Shown: positions 1 to 9,088, counted from the stretch's first letter. The stretch: DNA of 64,000 nucleotides from CAIQJJ01 sp049325275 (GCA_049325275.1 JBMOLU010000082.1:1-64000), one strand, 5' to 3'. Numbers and translations: made by a program. Notes: generated from the letters alone by a model not told the origin.

Positions 1-1
1 G

Positions 2-118
2 GCCACCAAACCAGCGACTGAAAAATCTGAGCCTTGGCGTCCACCCGCAAACCACCCCTGGCGACGCTTCAAATTCGGCCGTTCTCTTTATCTACCATCT
101 ACTCCTGCAAAAAATTGA
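2..118 (+). CDS. C-terminal tail of a gene cut by the window edge
   Basis: Reading from base 2, the frame stays open for 38 codons and ends in TGA at 116-118. The tail is rich in Pro, Lys and Arg and contains the segment NHPWRRFKFG. An HPWRR-like extreme C-terminus is something I associate with some insertion-sequence transposases, but this is too short to assign. It could also be a chance open frame. The next gene starts 115 bases downstream on the same strand. Confidence 0.35.
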   Translation, partial: ATKPATEKSEPWRPPANHPWRRFKFGRSLYLPSTPAKN

Positions 119-233
119 ACCACACCCTTTCGTTTGTTTGGATGAGAGTTGCGAACTTTGCCGTTCGCTGGTATGCTTAACCCGCTTTCGCCTCGTGCGA
201 GGCCTTGCCATTTTCTTCTCAGAAGGATGCACC

Positions 234-878
234 ATGTACCTTGCGATCGAGGGCGTGATCGGTGTTGGAAAAACAACCCTGGCCCGCTTGTTGCAGCCCA
301 TTTTCGGGGCCGCACTCTTGCTTGAGATATTTGAAGAAAACCCTTTTCTTGCAAAATTCTATGAAGATCGTTCTCGTTATGCCTTTCAAACACAAATGTT
401 TTTCCTCTTGAGCCGCTATCATCAGCAACGCAAGGCCGTCCCTGGTATCCTGGCACGCGGCGAGCACTTGGTATCTGACTATACATTTGTCAAGGACGCC
501 CTGTTTGCCCGCATCAATCTCGATGGTGATGAGTTGGAGATGTATCACCGCGTGCACGAGGCGCTGGCGGAAAAAATCCCTGCGCCTGATTTGATCTTGT
601 ATTTACGGGCGACCCCAAACACCTTGATGCAGCGGATTAACCTGCGTGACCGTTCCTACGAACGCAGCATGGAAAGGGAATATATTCAATCGCTGCACCA
701 GGCGTACGACGATTACTTCACTCACCCCTCCGATGGCGTTCCTGTGCTGACGATCGATACCGACTTGCTGGATTATGTTCAGAAGGAGGATGACCTGGCG
801 TGGATGGAAAATCGCATCCGTCAGGCATTGCACCTGGCGCCCTTCCAACCTGAGTTACCGCTTGTTCAGAGGGAATAA
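234..878 (+). CDS. Deoxynucleoside kinase family protein (dCK/dGK type)
   Basis: This 214-residue protein begins with a P-loop (GVIGVGKTT, residues 7-15) directly after a short beta strand, as in deoxyadenosine/deoxyguanosine kinases, which phosphorylate salvaged deoxynucleosides with ATP in the cytoplasm. A later SDY segment sits where family members carry the DRS/ERS motif, and RDRSYE near residue 138 fits the LID arginines. The length matches the family. I chose ATG 234 because AGAAGGA lies 7 bases upstream and the P-loop then falls at the usual distance from the N-terminus; an in-frame ATG at 138 would add 32 non-homologous residues. The nucleotidyltransferase gene follows after 2 bases, so the two are probably co-transcribed. 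Confidence 0.85.
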   Translation: MYLAIEGVIGVGKTTLARLLQPIFGAALLLEIFEENPFLAKFYEDRSRYAFQTQMFFLLSRYHQQRKAVPGILARGEHLVSDYTFVKDALFARINLDGDELEMYHRVHEALAEKIPAPDLILYLRATPNTLMQRINLRDRSYERSMEREYIQSLHQAYDDYFTHPSDGVPVLTIDTDLLDYVQKEDDLAWMENRIRQALHLAPFQPELPLVQRE

Positions 879-880
879 AT

Positions 881-1882
881 ATGCGCATCACCCACGATAT
901 GTTGTTGAAAGTCGCCCAAGATACAGTCGAGCAGCGCACACGCGCCAACCGGCTGATCGTGTCTGCATATTTATCTGGCTCGATCCTAGAGCAAGAGCCG
1001 TTGATTGGCAACACAACCGACATCGATTTGTTTTTCATTCGCGATGACGAAGTCACGGTGGCGCGAGAGATCGTTCGGATTACCGATGATGTTCACCTCG
1101 ACATTACCAATGCGCCCCGCCGTGCCTACCGGCAGGTACGTGAACTGCGTTCGGATGCGTGGTCAGGGCCGGTGCTCTATGGTTGCCGCATCCTGTACGA
1201 TCCGCAGCACTTTCTCGATTTCGTGCAGGCCAGCGTGCGCGGCCAGTTCGAGCGCCCGGACCACGTCCTGGAGCGTGCACGCCCGCTGGCCGAACAGGCG
1301 CGCCAGATATGGTTTTCTTTTGACATGGGCGCAGAAAATACCCCTGTGGAACAAGTAAGCCATTACCTGCGGGCGCTCGAATATGCCACCAATAGCATCG
1401 CGGTGTTGACCGGCGTACCCCTGACAGAACGGCGTTTCTTGTTGGATTTCCCGGCGCGCGCACAGGCGGTTGGGCGTGCCGGTTTGATGGCCGGGTTGGT
1501 CGGCCTGCTGGGTGGTTCTTCCGTCGACTTGGGTGCCCTGCAAGGGATGGTTGAAGACTGGAAGATGGCCTTCGAAACGGCACAAAAATATTCCCCGCCG
1601 CCGGCCTTTGCTGCCACGCGCAAGCATTACTACGGCAAAGCCGTGGACGCCTTCGTGGCCGGACAGCAGCCGAACACAGCGTTGTGGCCTTTGCTCAATA
1701 CCTGGACACGCATGATGGTATTGCTCCCTACGGACGCACCGGCCTATCGTGCCTGGCAGGATGCCTGCCGCCAGCTCAGTCTTTTGGGGGAAGCCTTTTC
1801 TGAAAAAATAGAAGCACTGGATGCGTTTCTTGACATGGTCGAAGAGACCATGGAACAGTGGGCGCAGGCGAATGGCGCCTGA
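881..1882 (+). CDS. Nucleotidyltransferase-fold protein
   Basis: This 333-residue protein has a GS-x(14)-DID arrangement near residues 31-50 (SGSILEQE followed by NTTDIDLFF), the signature of the polymerase-beta-like nucleotidyltransferase superfamily, in which the paired aspartates bind metal. The remaining 230 residues are mainly helical and resemble the all-helical half found in kanamycin-nucleotidyltransferase-like proteins. The substrate cannot be told from sequence. It starts 2 bases after the deoxynucleoside kinase stop, so the pair likely forms an operon. A role in nucleotide salvage would be inference from that neighbour only. Confidence 0.65.
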   Translation: MRITHDMLLKVAQDTVEQRTRANRLIVSAYLSGSILEQEPLIGNTTDIDLFFIRDDEVTVAREIVRITDDVHLDITNAPRRAYRQVRELRSDAWSGPVLYGCRILYDPQHFLDFVQASVRGQFERPDHVLERARPLAEQARQIWFSFDMGAENTPVEQVSHYLRALEYATNSIAVLTGVPLTERRFLLDFPARAQAVGRAGLMAGLVGLLGGSSVDLGALQGMVEDWKMAFETAQKYSPPPAFAATRKHYYGKAVDAFVAGQQPNTALWPLLNTWTRMMVLLPTDAPAYRAWQDACRQLSLLGEAFSEKIEALDAFLDMVEETMEQWAQANGA

Positions 1883-1970
1883 TGCCGCTTTTTCGGCAAC
1901 CACCGGCAGGAGAATTTGGCAGCCGGCCCCTCTTCATCGTAGCCCGTAAGAACGTCGAACGTTTTCTGCG

Positions 1971-3236
1971 CTATCGCTCGGAAACCTTTTCGCGCGGTAA
2001 AGCAATGTTGAAGCTGGCACCCTTATCTTTTCCCTCGCTCTCGGCCCATATCCTTCCCCCGTGAAGTTCGACAATTCCTTTCGCAATGGCCAAGCCCAGG
2101 CCAAGGCCGCCGTAGTGACGCGTCAGATGATCTTCGACCTGGTAGAACTGTTCGAAAATACGTCCCAAATATTCTTGCTCGATGCCAATCCCTGAATCTT
2201 TTACTTCGATCCATATTTCCTGATGTAGCGCTTTTGCACTGACCGTAATCTCTCCTCCGTTGGGTGTGAAGCGTACGGCATTGTTAAGCAGGTTTTCCAA
2301 GACCAGCTGCATCTTCTCGCGGTCTGCATCGACGAACAGGTCTTTCGCTGGCAGGTGCACGTTTAGCGCTTGCGATTTTGCCTCCGCCGTTGCTGCGGCC
2401 TCCCGGCAGGCAGATTGGATGACTTCCTGGGCAGAAACCCGCTGGCGAGAGAGCTTTGTCGCCCCCATTTGCAGCATGTTCATATTGGTCATGTCTTCCA
2501 ACAGTGTCCGCATTTTGACGGCGGAATTGAGCACCATTGTGGCGTGTTCCGACATTTCGCCTTGTGCTTCCTCCTGCAAGAACGTGGCGTATCCCAAAAT
2601 CACGCCCAGGGGTGTACGCAGTTCGTGCGAGGCGATGGCCATGAAATCGCTCTTGATTTTGTCCACCTGCCTCAGCTCTGCGTTCGCTTCTTGCAACGCG
2701 TTGACCAATTGCGCGTTGTGAATCGCCACGGCAGCCTGCGACGCAATCACCGAAAGGATATTGATATCGGCATCGTTGAAACTACCTTCTTGCTTGTTGA
2801 GCGCTTCCAGCACGCCGGTGACGTGTTCCTGGATGCGCATGGGCACGGCCAGCAGTGAGCGTGGCCGGAACTGTATCTGTTCTCCCACCTGGCTGTAATG
2901 GCGTGGGTCCTTTTCGACGTCATTGATCACCAGCGGCTTGTTCGTCGAAAAAACCGTCCCGGCGATGCTGTTTTCGATCGGCACCGGGATTTCGGCCAGT
3001 TTGTCGGGATCCGTGCCAGATGCAGCCGTAAAAATCAACTCGGAACGCTTTTCGTCGTAGAGCAGGATGGAAGTTGCCTCGCAACCCAAAATATCTGCTG
3101 CTACCTGGATAATGTACCGCAGTAGTTGGCGCGTATCCAACGTGGAATTCAGCGTCACGCTGATCTCCACGAGACGGGCCAGCTGGCGTACGGTTTGTTG
3201 TAACTCTGAAGGTGACATGAGTTTGCCGGTCTTCAT
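1971..3236 (-). CDS. GAF-domain sensor histidine kinase
   Basis: This 421-residue protein has a GAF domain (about residues 20-175), a short coiled stretch, a HisKA dimerisation domain with phospho-acceptor His204 in ASHELRTPL, and a HATPase domain with DSGIGI and GGLGLGLAI nucleotide-binding boxes (about 300-415). No signal peptide or membrane segment is seen, so it should be cytoplasmic and sense a small molecule, redox state or partner through the GAF domain. No response regulator gene is adjacent, making it an orphan kinase. It converges on the nucleotidyltransferase gene. Upstream lies the gene-free parS region. Confidence 0.9.
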   Translation of the reverse strand: MKTGKLMSPSELQQTVRQLARLVEISVTLNSTLDTRQLLRYIIQVAADILGCEATSILLYDEKRSELIFTAASGTDPDKLAEIPVPIENSIAGTVFSTNKPLVINDVEKDPRHYSQVGEQIQFRPRSLLAVPMRIQEHVTGVLEALNKQEGSFNDADINILSVIASQAAVAIHNAQLVNALQEANAELRQVDKIKSDFMAIASHELRTPLGVILGYATFLQEEAQGEMSEHATMVLNSAVKMRTLLEDMTNMNMLQMGATKLSRQRVSAQEVIQSACREAAATAEAKSQALNVHLPAKDLFVDADREKMQLVLENLLNNAVRFTPNGGEITVSAKALHQEIWIEVKDSGIGIEQEYLGRIFEQFYQVEDHLTRHYGGLGLGLAIAKGIVELHGGRIWAESEGKDKGASFNIALPREKVSER

Positions 3237-3507
3237 GCTATTAGTTTAGCCTGAAGGTGAACTTTTGTCTACTGGCCAAAATCCCTTGGAAGTGCCGTAG
3301 CGCGTTGCTCCTTGATCCGTTATCTAAACAGTATTGGGGTTAGGCTCATTCCGCTTTATGTGGGTTAGGAAGTTACTTTCCGCGGCGAGACCCGTTCGCT
3401 CTCGTGCCTTCGCACACTTATCATCCAACATGTGATAAAACGGGCTTCTTCCTGTACGTCCAAAGCCTGTGATGGCTGCTTTGATTGGGCTATGAACCGC
3501 CCAACCA

Positions 3508-3523
3508 CGTTTCACGTGAAACG
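3508..3523. other. parS centromere site 1
   Basis: The 16-mer CGTTTCACGTGAAACG is a perfect palindrome and matches the ParB (Spo0J) binding consensus TGTTNCACGTGAAACA at all positions except the outermost base on each side. It is one of three such sites within 130 bases. ParB loads at parS and spreads as a CTP-dependent clamp to help segregate the replication origin. Confidence 0.8.
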
Positions 3524-3585
3524 CCAGGTTCCTCCGGCAGCGCTGTAAAACTTGCGTATTGCCAAATGCATGGCTGCATTTGATA

Positions 3586-3601
3586 TGTTTCACGTGAAAC
3601 A
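3586..3601. other. parS centromere site 2 (perfect consensus)
   Basis: TGTTTCACGTGAAACA matches the canonical bacterial chromosomal parS 16-mer exactly. Its centre is 78 bases from site 1 and 35 bases from site 3. Confidence 0.9.
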
Positions 3602-3620
3602 GCGGTCATGCAATATCGTT

Positions 3621-3636
3621 TGTTTCACGTGAAACG
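3621..3636. other. parS centromere site 3
   Basis: TGTTTCACGTGAAACG differs from the parS consensus only at the last base. All three sites lie in non-coding DNA, and no parA or parB gene is found in this window. Confidence 0.85.
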
Positions 3637-3842
3637 CGATGGGTGATATCGTTTCACTGCGTGAGGGATACGCCATATCGCCGGACCTTTGGGTGGCTTC
3701 GGCGCTTTTTTGACGGTTCGCTTGCCGATGCTTGCCTGGGATGCCGGCACACTTGATGTTGGTGGAGATGCCTTCTGTTCATGCCGCTGCATTGCGTTTC
3801 GGCGCATTCACCCGATTGGCGCCATCTTTGTGTTGCACGAAA

Positions 3843-3878
3843 TTAGCTTTTGCTAAATAACATTTTAGCTATAGCTAA
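3843..3878. promoter_or_regulatory. Paired TTAGC-N4-GCTAA palindromes (operator-like)
   Basis: Two dyads, TTAGC-TTTT-GCTAA (3843-3856) and TTAGC-TATA-GCTAA (3865-3878), are spaced 22 bases centre to centre, which puts them on the same DNA face two helical turns apart. That is typical of cooperative repressor operators. The regulator and the controlled gene are unknown. No convincing gene starts immediately on either side. Confidence 0.45.
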
Positions 3879-4158
3879 CAATGTCCAGGCGTTCAAGACC
3901 CTCTCATGGTTGTCGATGAACCGCTCATACGATGAGGGGGCACTTGCAAGCGCCCGCCGCCTTGCTAACCGGCGTGGACCGGTGGCTGGTCGGTTTTGTG
4001 CGTGCCAGACAATCAGGTTGCAACACCCACAAAACAGCCCCTACTTGTTGAGAAGATACAAACAACAGTAAAAAAAACGGGGCACCTTGAGCGTGGCGAT
4101 CGCCCGCGGTATGGCCCTTTTGCCAGCTTTCCTGATAGGTCTCGGTTAACGAGCGCTG

Positions 4159-4201
4159 AAACGAATGTGCGGTGATGATTACCACCACCGCACATTCGTT
4201 T
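4159..4201 (-). terminator. 16-bp hairpin after the membrane-protein gene
   Basis: Bases 4159-4174 are perfectly complementary to 4186-4201, leaving an 11-base loop. The hairpin begins 10 bases past the stop codon of the minus-strand gene ending at 4212, the expected place for a terminator. There is only a short T stretch after the stem, so it may instead be a repeat element or RNA-stabilising hairpin. Confidence 0.5.
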
Positions 4202-4211
4202 TCGTCATCCG

Positions 4212-4523
4212 CTATCCACTGCTGGGCGGCAGCGGTTCGTTGAAATCTACCGATCCTACGGTGGCGGCATTCTCCTTGGCCCTGCGCAGGGTGACGACGC
4301 CGACGATCACCGGGATGGCCACCAAAATGACCGCAAGGCAGAGAAAGAGCAGGCCGTAGACAGGCGGGGTTTGCCCCGAACTACTGCTGCCGGGAACACT
4401 GATGTTGTACGTTCCGAAGCCGAGCAGCGTCATTACACCGCTCAAGCAAAACGTCAGGCCCGGGCAGCCACAGCAAAGCACTGTGACGACGGTCGCGATA
4501 ATTCCAATTGTCCTTTTATCCAT
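4212..4523 (-). CDS. Small two-TM membrane protein
   Basis: This 103-residue protein has two hydrophobic segments: an N-terminal one with a Cys-rich core (VLCCGCPGLTFC) and a second around residues 58-80. A short Ser/Gly-rich loop joins them, and the C-terminus is polar and presumably cytoplasmic. I placed the start at ATG 4523 because AAGGAG lies just upstream; a longer in-frame reading from 4613 has no ribosome site and unnatural composition. It follows the zinc-ribbon gene on the same strand by about 90 bases, so the two may be one transcription unit. No family is recognised. Confidence 0.65.
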   Translation of the reverse strand: MDKRTIGIIATVVTVLCCGCPGLTFCLSGVMTLLGFGTYNISVPGSSSSGQTPPVYGLLFLCLAVILVAIPVIVGVVTLRRAKENAATVGSVDFNEPLPPSSG

Positions 4524-4616
4524 CGCAGTCTCCTTTTTGGGGGTAGAACAATAAAGGCTCTTCCGCCTCCAGCGGGAAACTCCTTCCCGTTGAAAATGGG
4601 AAAACCACACCAAACT

Positions 4617-5366
4617 TCAGGCAATTTTTGTGCCGCACTCGGCGCAGAACTTGGCTCCGTTGGCGGGCGTACCGCATTTGGGACAGTTTGCCGGCGCCGT
4701 TTCTGCTTTCGCACCGCAGTTCGGGCAAAACTTTGCACCCAGCGTCGGCTGGCCACAGTTGGGGCAGTTATGGGCCGCCGGCTGCGCCATCGTCTGGCCG
4801 CATTCGGGGCAGAATTTGGTACCCGGAGCAGCCAGGTGGCCCTGCGGGCAACGCGCCAGTTGATTCGTGGCGCTTTGGGCAGCCCGAGCTGCTTCACCGA
4901 CACCCTTGAAGGCCTGATCCAAGCCCAAAGCCGCTGCAAAACCTTTGACCATCTTACCGGCCTGCTCGGCCTGCGCCTCGGCCATCTCGTTGCGGCGTGG
5001 GCTGTCTTCACGGCAGTAGCCGTTTTGTTCATCGAAATCGGACAGGCAAACGACTTGCAGGCAGGTTGGGCACTCGCGGAAACGATCCCTGACCTGACCC
5101 CAGGCTTTGTCGAGCTGCTGTGGAGTCAGGTTGTGGGCGTAACGCTGGTCCTCCCCGGTTACGCTGTTGGCAACCGCCCCACCGACGAGCGGGATTTTCC
5201 GCAGCAATCCACCAACCGCCTGTTTGCCGATATCATTGGCAACGGTATTGGCGACATCGGGCTGGCTGCGATATTCGCGGCCGCAGACATCACAGTAGAA
5301 AATGGCGTAAGGCCCAAGCCCGTCGTTGCGAATATCGTAGCGGGGCATTTTGCTGGGGGTTGACAT
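4617..5366 (-). CDS. Multi-zinc-ribbon protein
   Basis: This 249-residue soluble protein has an N-terminal CDVC pair and a CPTC pair in the first 110 residues. A central Ala-rich helical region follows, and then three consecutive C-terminal zinc ribbons (CPQG...CPEC, CPNC...CPNC, CPKC...CAEC, residues about 172-247). Double-zinc-ribbon tails of this sort are found on many bacterial proteins of unknown function and probably bind nucleic acid or protein. The start ATG at 5366 is preceded by AGGAGGACC. The adjacent downstream gene encodes a small membrane protein. Specific function is unknown. Confidence 0.7.
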   Translation of the reverse strand: MSTPSKMPRYDIRNDGLGPYAIFYCDVCGREYRSQPDVANTVANDIGKQAVGGLLRKIPLVGGAVANSVTGEDQRYAHNLTPQQLDKAWGQVRDRFRECPTCLQVVCLSDFDEQNGYCREDSPRRNEMAEAQAEQAGKMVKGFAAALGLDQAFKGVGEAARAAQSATNQLARCPQGHLAAPGTKFCPECGQTMAQPAAHNCPNCGQPTLGAKFCPNCGAKAETAPANCPKCGTPANGAKFCAECGTKIA

Positions 5367-5479
5367 AGTGGTCCTCCTGGAAAAAAGTTAATCGCATAAC
5401 CGGTTAACCCGGTACAGGAATCTTACATGCAATTTGTGTACCTGTCTACTACCGGCTGTTGCTTCCTTGCTCTTTTCCG

Positions 5480-8044
5480 CTACCCGCGCAGCTTTGCGCC
5501 GACGGATTGTTCGAGGCGGCGTACGATTTTGCTGCGAATGGCGGACACATCTTTGTCGGTCAGGGTCTTGTCGGCGGCCTGGTATGTGACGCTATACGCC
5601 AGGCTTTTCTTCCCGGCCCCGATTTGTTCGCTGCGGTAAACGTCGAACAAATGCACCTGGTTTACAAGTTTGCCGCCGGCCTCACGGATAGTTGCCGCCA
5701 CCTGGGCAGCCGGTGTCGCTTCATCGACCACGACGGCCAGGTCTTCCAACACGGGAGGAAAGTCAGGCACGCCGAACGTCTCGTAGTGCGACGGGATCAG
5801 CGCCAGTAGCGCATCCAGGTTGAATTCGGCCGCCAGGACCGCCGTCTGGGCGTAGTGTGTGGGCAAATCGTAATTCTCTTTGACCAGTGGGTGCAGCTCA
5901 CCGAACACGCCAATCTGGGCATCCCCGGCCCATATTTTGGCACATTTTCCAGGATGGAAGGTGGGATGCTCGCCGGGCTTGTACTGAATGCTACGGATAT
6001 GCAGGCCTTCGATTAATGTCTCGACGATGCCCTTGAGATCGTAGAAATCCATCGCTGCCGCCGCCGCATCTTGCCAACCCGGCGCCGTGCGTTCGCCCGT
6101 CAGGACGATGTCGAGATGATTGCGCTCGTCGGGGAGCGCACCGGCTTCGGATGCCAGGAAGACCGGACCGATTTCGAAGAGGGCAACGCGCTGCTGAACG
6201 CGGGCATTGCGTTCCATCGCTTCCAGCATCAGGGAGAGCACGCTGTGGCGCATGACGGTGCGGTCGCTGGCGATGGGATTGGCGATCTGGACATAGGGTT
6301 TGTTGTCGGGTTCGCTGCCCTGCGGCAGGCGGCGCGCCTCACGTTCCGGCGAGGTCAGCCGATGGCTGATCACTTCCTGCAAACCCAAAGAAACGAGGAT
6401 ATCGCGGACGCGTTCTTCGCGCTCGAGCTCGGGATTGCCACGCAGCGGGGGTAGTTCGTCGGCGATGCGCGTTTCCGGCAGGCGATCGTACCCGTAGATG
6501 CGGGCGATCTCTTCCATCACGTCGGCCATGCCGATCAATTCCTCGCCGATGTCCAGGCGGTGATTGGGCGGCGTCAGGGTGATGGGGCCGGATGGCGTTG
6601 TTCCGTTGTGGACGATGAATCCCAGCGGCGCCAGCATCCTGACGATTTCCTCACCGTTCAGGCTAATACCTAGCCAGCGCTTTACATCTTTCGGCGTGAA
6701 GCTGATCTCGGGTGTGGGCGGCGGCAGGGGATAGTTATCCACCAGCCCGGGAGCCACCTTGCCGTCCGACCAGGCAGCCATCAGGCCCAGGCAGTATTTC
6801 ACGCCTTCTTCGGCCAGCGTCGGGTGCACGCCGCGCGAGAAGCGGTAGCTGGCCTCGGAGGGCAGCTTTTGCGCCTGCGCCGTGCGGCGAATGTTGGTGT
6901 AGTGCCAGGCTGCACCTTCAAGCAGGATGTTGCGGGTGCGATCGCTGATTTCCGACTCCTGCCCACCCATGACCCCGGCGATGGAAAGCGCCCCGGCGCT
7001 GTCGCAAACCAACACGGTGTTGGTATCGAGCGTGCGTTCTACGTCGTCGAGGGTGGTCAGTTTCTCGCCAGCGTGAGCCGTGCGTGTGATGATGGTGACA
7101 CGATCGCTTCCCTGGCGCCTGGCGCGCGCTGCGAGCACATCGTAATCGAAAGCGTGCAGCGGTTCGCCGATGGCCAGCATGGCATAGTTGGTGGCGTCGA
7201 CGATATTGTTGATCGGGCGCATGCCGGCGTGTTTCAGCCGCAGTTGTACTTTATACGCGCTGGGCCGGATCGCCACGTTACGGATCAGGCCGAGGACGAA
7301 GCGTGGGTTCAGCGGGGGATGGGTGATTTCGATGTCGACCAGGTCCCCGATGGCCTGCCCGCTCGTCTCGAAATCCGCCGGCGGGACGTGCAGCGGCGCA
7401 CCCGTCAATGCCGACACCTCGCGTGCCACCCCCAGGATGTTGGCGCAGCGCGCCACGTTGGGCAGGATGGCGATATCGAGCACCGCGTCGCCGATGTAAT
7501 CGCACAGCGGCATGCCCACCGGGGCGTCGTCATCCAGGAAGAGAATACCCTCGTGTTCCTCGGAGATGCCCAACTCTTTTTCCGAACAAACCATCGAATA
7601 CGACTCGACGCCGCGAATCTTGGTGCGCTTGAGAGTGACGAGCACCTGGCCTTCCTGGTGCCCGTCGTAAATGCGGGCGCCTTCTTTGGCGTAGGCCACC
7701 TTGAGCGCTTTTTCCAGTGTGCCTTTGCCCTTGTAATCGAACAGGTTGGGCGCGCCGGTCAGGACGACATGCTCCTGCTGGCCGTCGTTGAGCTTGCACA
7801 GCGTCAGGCGGTCGGCGTTGGGGTGGGGCATGACCTCCGTGATCGATGCGACCACGATCTTCTCAGGATCCCACTCGATGCCGGTGATGCTGACCTCACG
7901 CACCTCGCCCGCTTTTGGCATCGCCAAACCGATGTAGTGGATTTCTTCGACCTCCAGGCCGGCCATCGTCAGGCGGTGGGCCAGCTCGGGGAGGGGAAGG
8001 GTGATGTCGACGAAATCTTTCAACCAGGAAATGGGGACTTTCAT
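5480..8044 (-). CDS. pheT: Phenylalanyl-tRNA synthetase beta subunit
   Basis: The 854-residue product has the full bacterial PheT architecture. The N-terminal segment begins MKVPISWLKDFVD, followed by an OB-fold tRNA-binding domain (about 40-160), the B3/B4 editing region, a B5 domain (around residues 455-530), the catalytic-like core and a C-terminal ferredoxin-fold anticodon-binding domain. It assembles with PheS as an alpha2-beta2 enzyme charging tRNA-Phe and clearing misacylated Tyr-tRNA. The ATG lies 2 bases after the pheS stop, so expression is coupled to pheS and governed by the same T-box leader. Confidence 0.97.
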   Translation of the reverse strand: MKVPISWLKDFVDITLPLPELAHRLTMAGLEVEEIHYIGLAMPKAGEVREVSITGIEWDPEKIVVASITEVMPHPNADRLTLCKLNDGQQEHVVLTGAPNLFDYKGKGTLEKALKVAYAKEGARIYDGHQEGQVLVTLKRTKIRGVESYSMVCSEKELGISEEHEGILFLDDDAPVGMPLCDYIGDAVLDIAILPNVARCANILGVAREVSALTGAPLHVPPADFETSGQAIGDLVDIEITHPPLNPRFVLGLIRNVAIRPSAYKVQLRLKHAGMRPINNIVDATNYAMLAIGEPLHAFDYDVLAARARRQGSDRVTIITRTAHAGEKLTTLDDVERTLDTNTVLVCDSAGALSIAGVMGGQESEISDRTRNILLEGAAWHYTNIRRTAQAQKLPSEASYRFSRGVHPTLAEEGVKYCLGLMAAWSDGKVAPGLVDNYPLPPPTPEISFTPKDVKRWLGISLNGEEIVRMLAPLGFIVHNGTTPSGPITLTPPNHRLDIGEELIGMADVMEEIARIYGYDRLPETRIADELPPLRGNPELEREERVRDILVSLGLQEVISHRLTSPEREARRLPQGSEPDNKPYVQIANPIASDRTVMRHSVLSLMLEAMERNARVQQRVALFEIGPVFLASEAGALPDERNHLDIVLTGERTAPGWQDAAAAAMDFYDLKGIVETLIEGLHIRSIQYKPGEHPTFHPGKCAKIWAGDAQIGVFGELHPLVKENYDLPTHYAQTAVLAAEFNLDALLALIPSHYETFGVPDFPPVLEDLAVVVDEATPAAQVAATIREAGGKLVNQVHLFDVYRSEQIGAGKKSLAYSVTYQAADKTLTDKDVSAIRSKIVRRLEQSVGAKLRG

Positions 8045-8046
8045 AG

Positions 8047-9072
8047 CTAAAACTGCTCCAGGAAGCGTAAATCATTCACCCAGAAATAGCGAATGTCTTC
8101 AATCTTGTACTTCAACATGGCGATGCGCTCAACGCCCATGCCGAAGGCAAAACCGGAGTACTCGGCCGGATCGTAACCGCCGTTGCGCAGCACCGTGGGA
8201 TGGACCATACCGCAGCCGAGAATCTCGAGCCAGCCACTGCCTTTACACACCTGGCAGCCCGACCCGCCGCACAGGAAGCACTCGATGTCCACTTCGGCCG
8301 ACGGTTCGGTGAAGGGGAAGTAAGACGGCCGGAAGCGGGCTCGCACGTTCTGCCCGAACATGCGCCGGGCGAAGTCGGCCAGGGTGCCCTTGAGATCGCC
8401 AAAGGTAATGCTGCGCCCAACGGCCAGCCCCTCGACCTGCGTAAACTGCGTATCCTTGCGGGCGCTGACCTGTTCGTAGCGGTAGACCACCCCCGGCAAA
8501 ATTACGCGGATCGGTTCGGGGGCGTACTGGTACATCACGTGGATTTGCCCCGGCGAGGTGTGCGTGCGCAGGACCGTGCCGGGCGTGGTGGTGTAAAACG
8601 TGTCCCACATGTCGCGCGCTGGGTGATCTTCAGGGATATTGAGCAACTGGAAGTTGTACTCATCGCTTTCCACCTCACGCGAGCGGTAAACCTGGAAGCC
8701 CATCTCGGCAAACGCGCCGTAGATGTCGCGCAGCGTCTGCGTGAGCGGGTGCAGGCGGCCCAACGATAGCGGGCGGCCCGGTAACGTCACGTCCAGGCGT
8801 TCGGCGCTCAACGCGTGTTGCAGGGCCTGTTGGCGCAGGGCTTCGGTTTTCTCGGCCAGAGCGGCTTCGAGAGCTTTTTTGGTTTCGTTGGCGCGCCGCC
8901 CGATCAGCGGGCGTTCTTCTTTGGAAAAGCTGCCCATCTGATCGAAAACTTTCATTAGCGGTGCGCTGCGTCCCAGATAGGCCACGCGCCAGGCTTCCAG
9001 CGCGGCCTCATCCTGCACAGCGGCAATCGCCTGCAGGGCGGCCTGTTCGATTTGGTTAAGTTGATCGAGCAT
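8047..9072 (-). CDS. pheS: Phenylalanyl-tRNA synthetase alpha subunit
   Basis: The 341-residue product has the N-terminal coiled coil of PheS (about 1-85) followed by the class II aminoacyl-tRNA synthetase core. It includes the HPLTQT segment, the motif 2 region with YRYEQVSARKD, the Cys-rich loop CFLCGGSGCQVC and motif 3 with FGMGVERIAMLKY. It forms the catalytic half of the PheST enzyme. The start is ATG 9072, preceded by GGAGGAG; the frame also stays open upstream but runs into the T-box terminator. It is the first gene of the pheST operon. Confidence 0.97.
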   Translation of the reverse strand: MLDQLNQIEQAALQAIAAVQDEAALEAWRVAYLGRSAPLMKVFDQMGSFSKEERPLIGRRANETKKALEAALAEKTEALRQQALQHALSAERLDVTLPGRPLSLGRLHPLTQTLRDIYGAFAEMGFQVYRSREVESDEYNFQLLNIPEDHPARDMWDTFYTTTPGTVLRTHTSPGQIHVMYQYAPEPIRVILPGVVYRYEQVSARKDTQFTQVEGLAVGRSITFGDLKGTLADFARRMFGQNVRARFRPSYFPFTEPSAEVDIECFLCGGSGCQVCKGSGWLEILGCGMVHPTVLRNGGYDPAEYSGFAFGMGVERIAMLKYKIEDIRYFWVNDLRFLEQF

Positions 9073-9088
9073 CACAATCTCCTCCAAC

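Larger units (their letters stand above)
3237..4211. other. Gene-free region with parS cluster and palindromes
   Basis: About 970 bases contain no convincing coding sequence on either strand; the short open frames lack ribosome binding sites and recognisable composition. It does hold three parS-like 16-mers (3508-3636), a pair of TTAGC-N4-GCTAA palindromes (3843-3878) and a 16-bp perfect hairpin (4159-4201) just past the stop of the downstream minus-strand gene. The region looks like a centromere-like, regulatory segment rather than a decayed gene. Confidence 0.6.

Noticed and set aside
3644..3664. Possible fourth parS site near GTTTCACTGCGTGAGG
   Set aside because: Only the left half matches and the central CACGTG is absent, so ParB binding is unlikely.
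3324..3807. Two short minus-strand frames in the parS region
   Set aside because: They have no ribosome sites, contain the parS palindromes inside, and their composition is not protein-like.
6824..8050. 408-codon open frame antisense to pheT
   Set aside because: It lies wholly inside a certain pheT gene and has low-complexity composition expected from the complementary strand.
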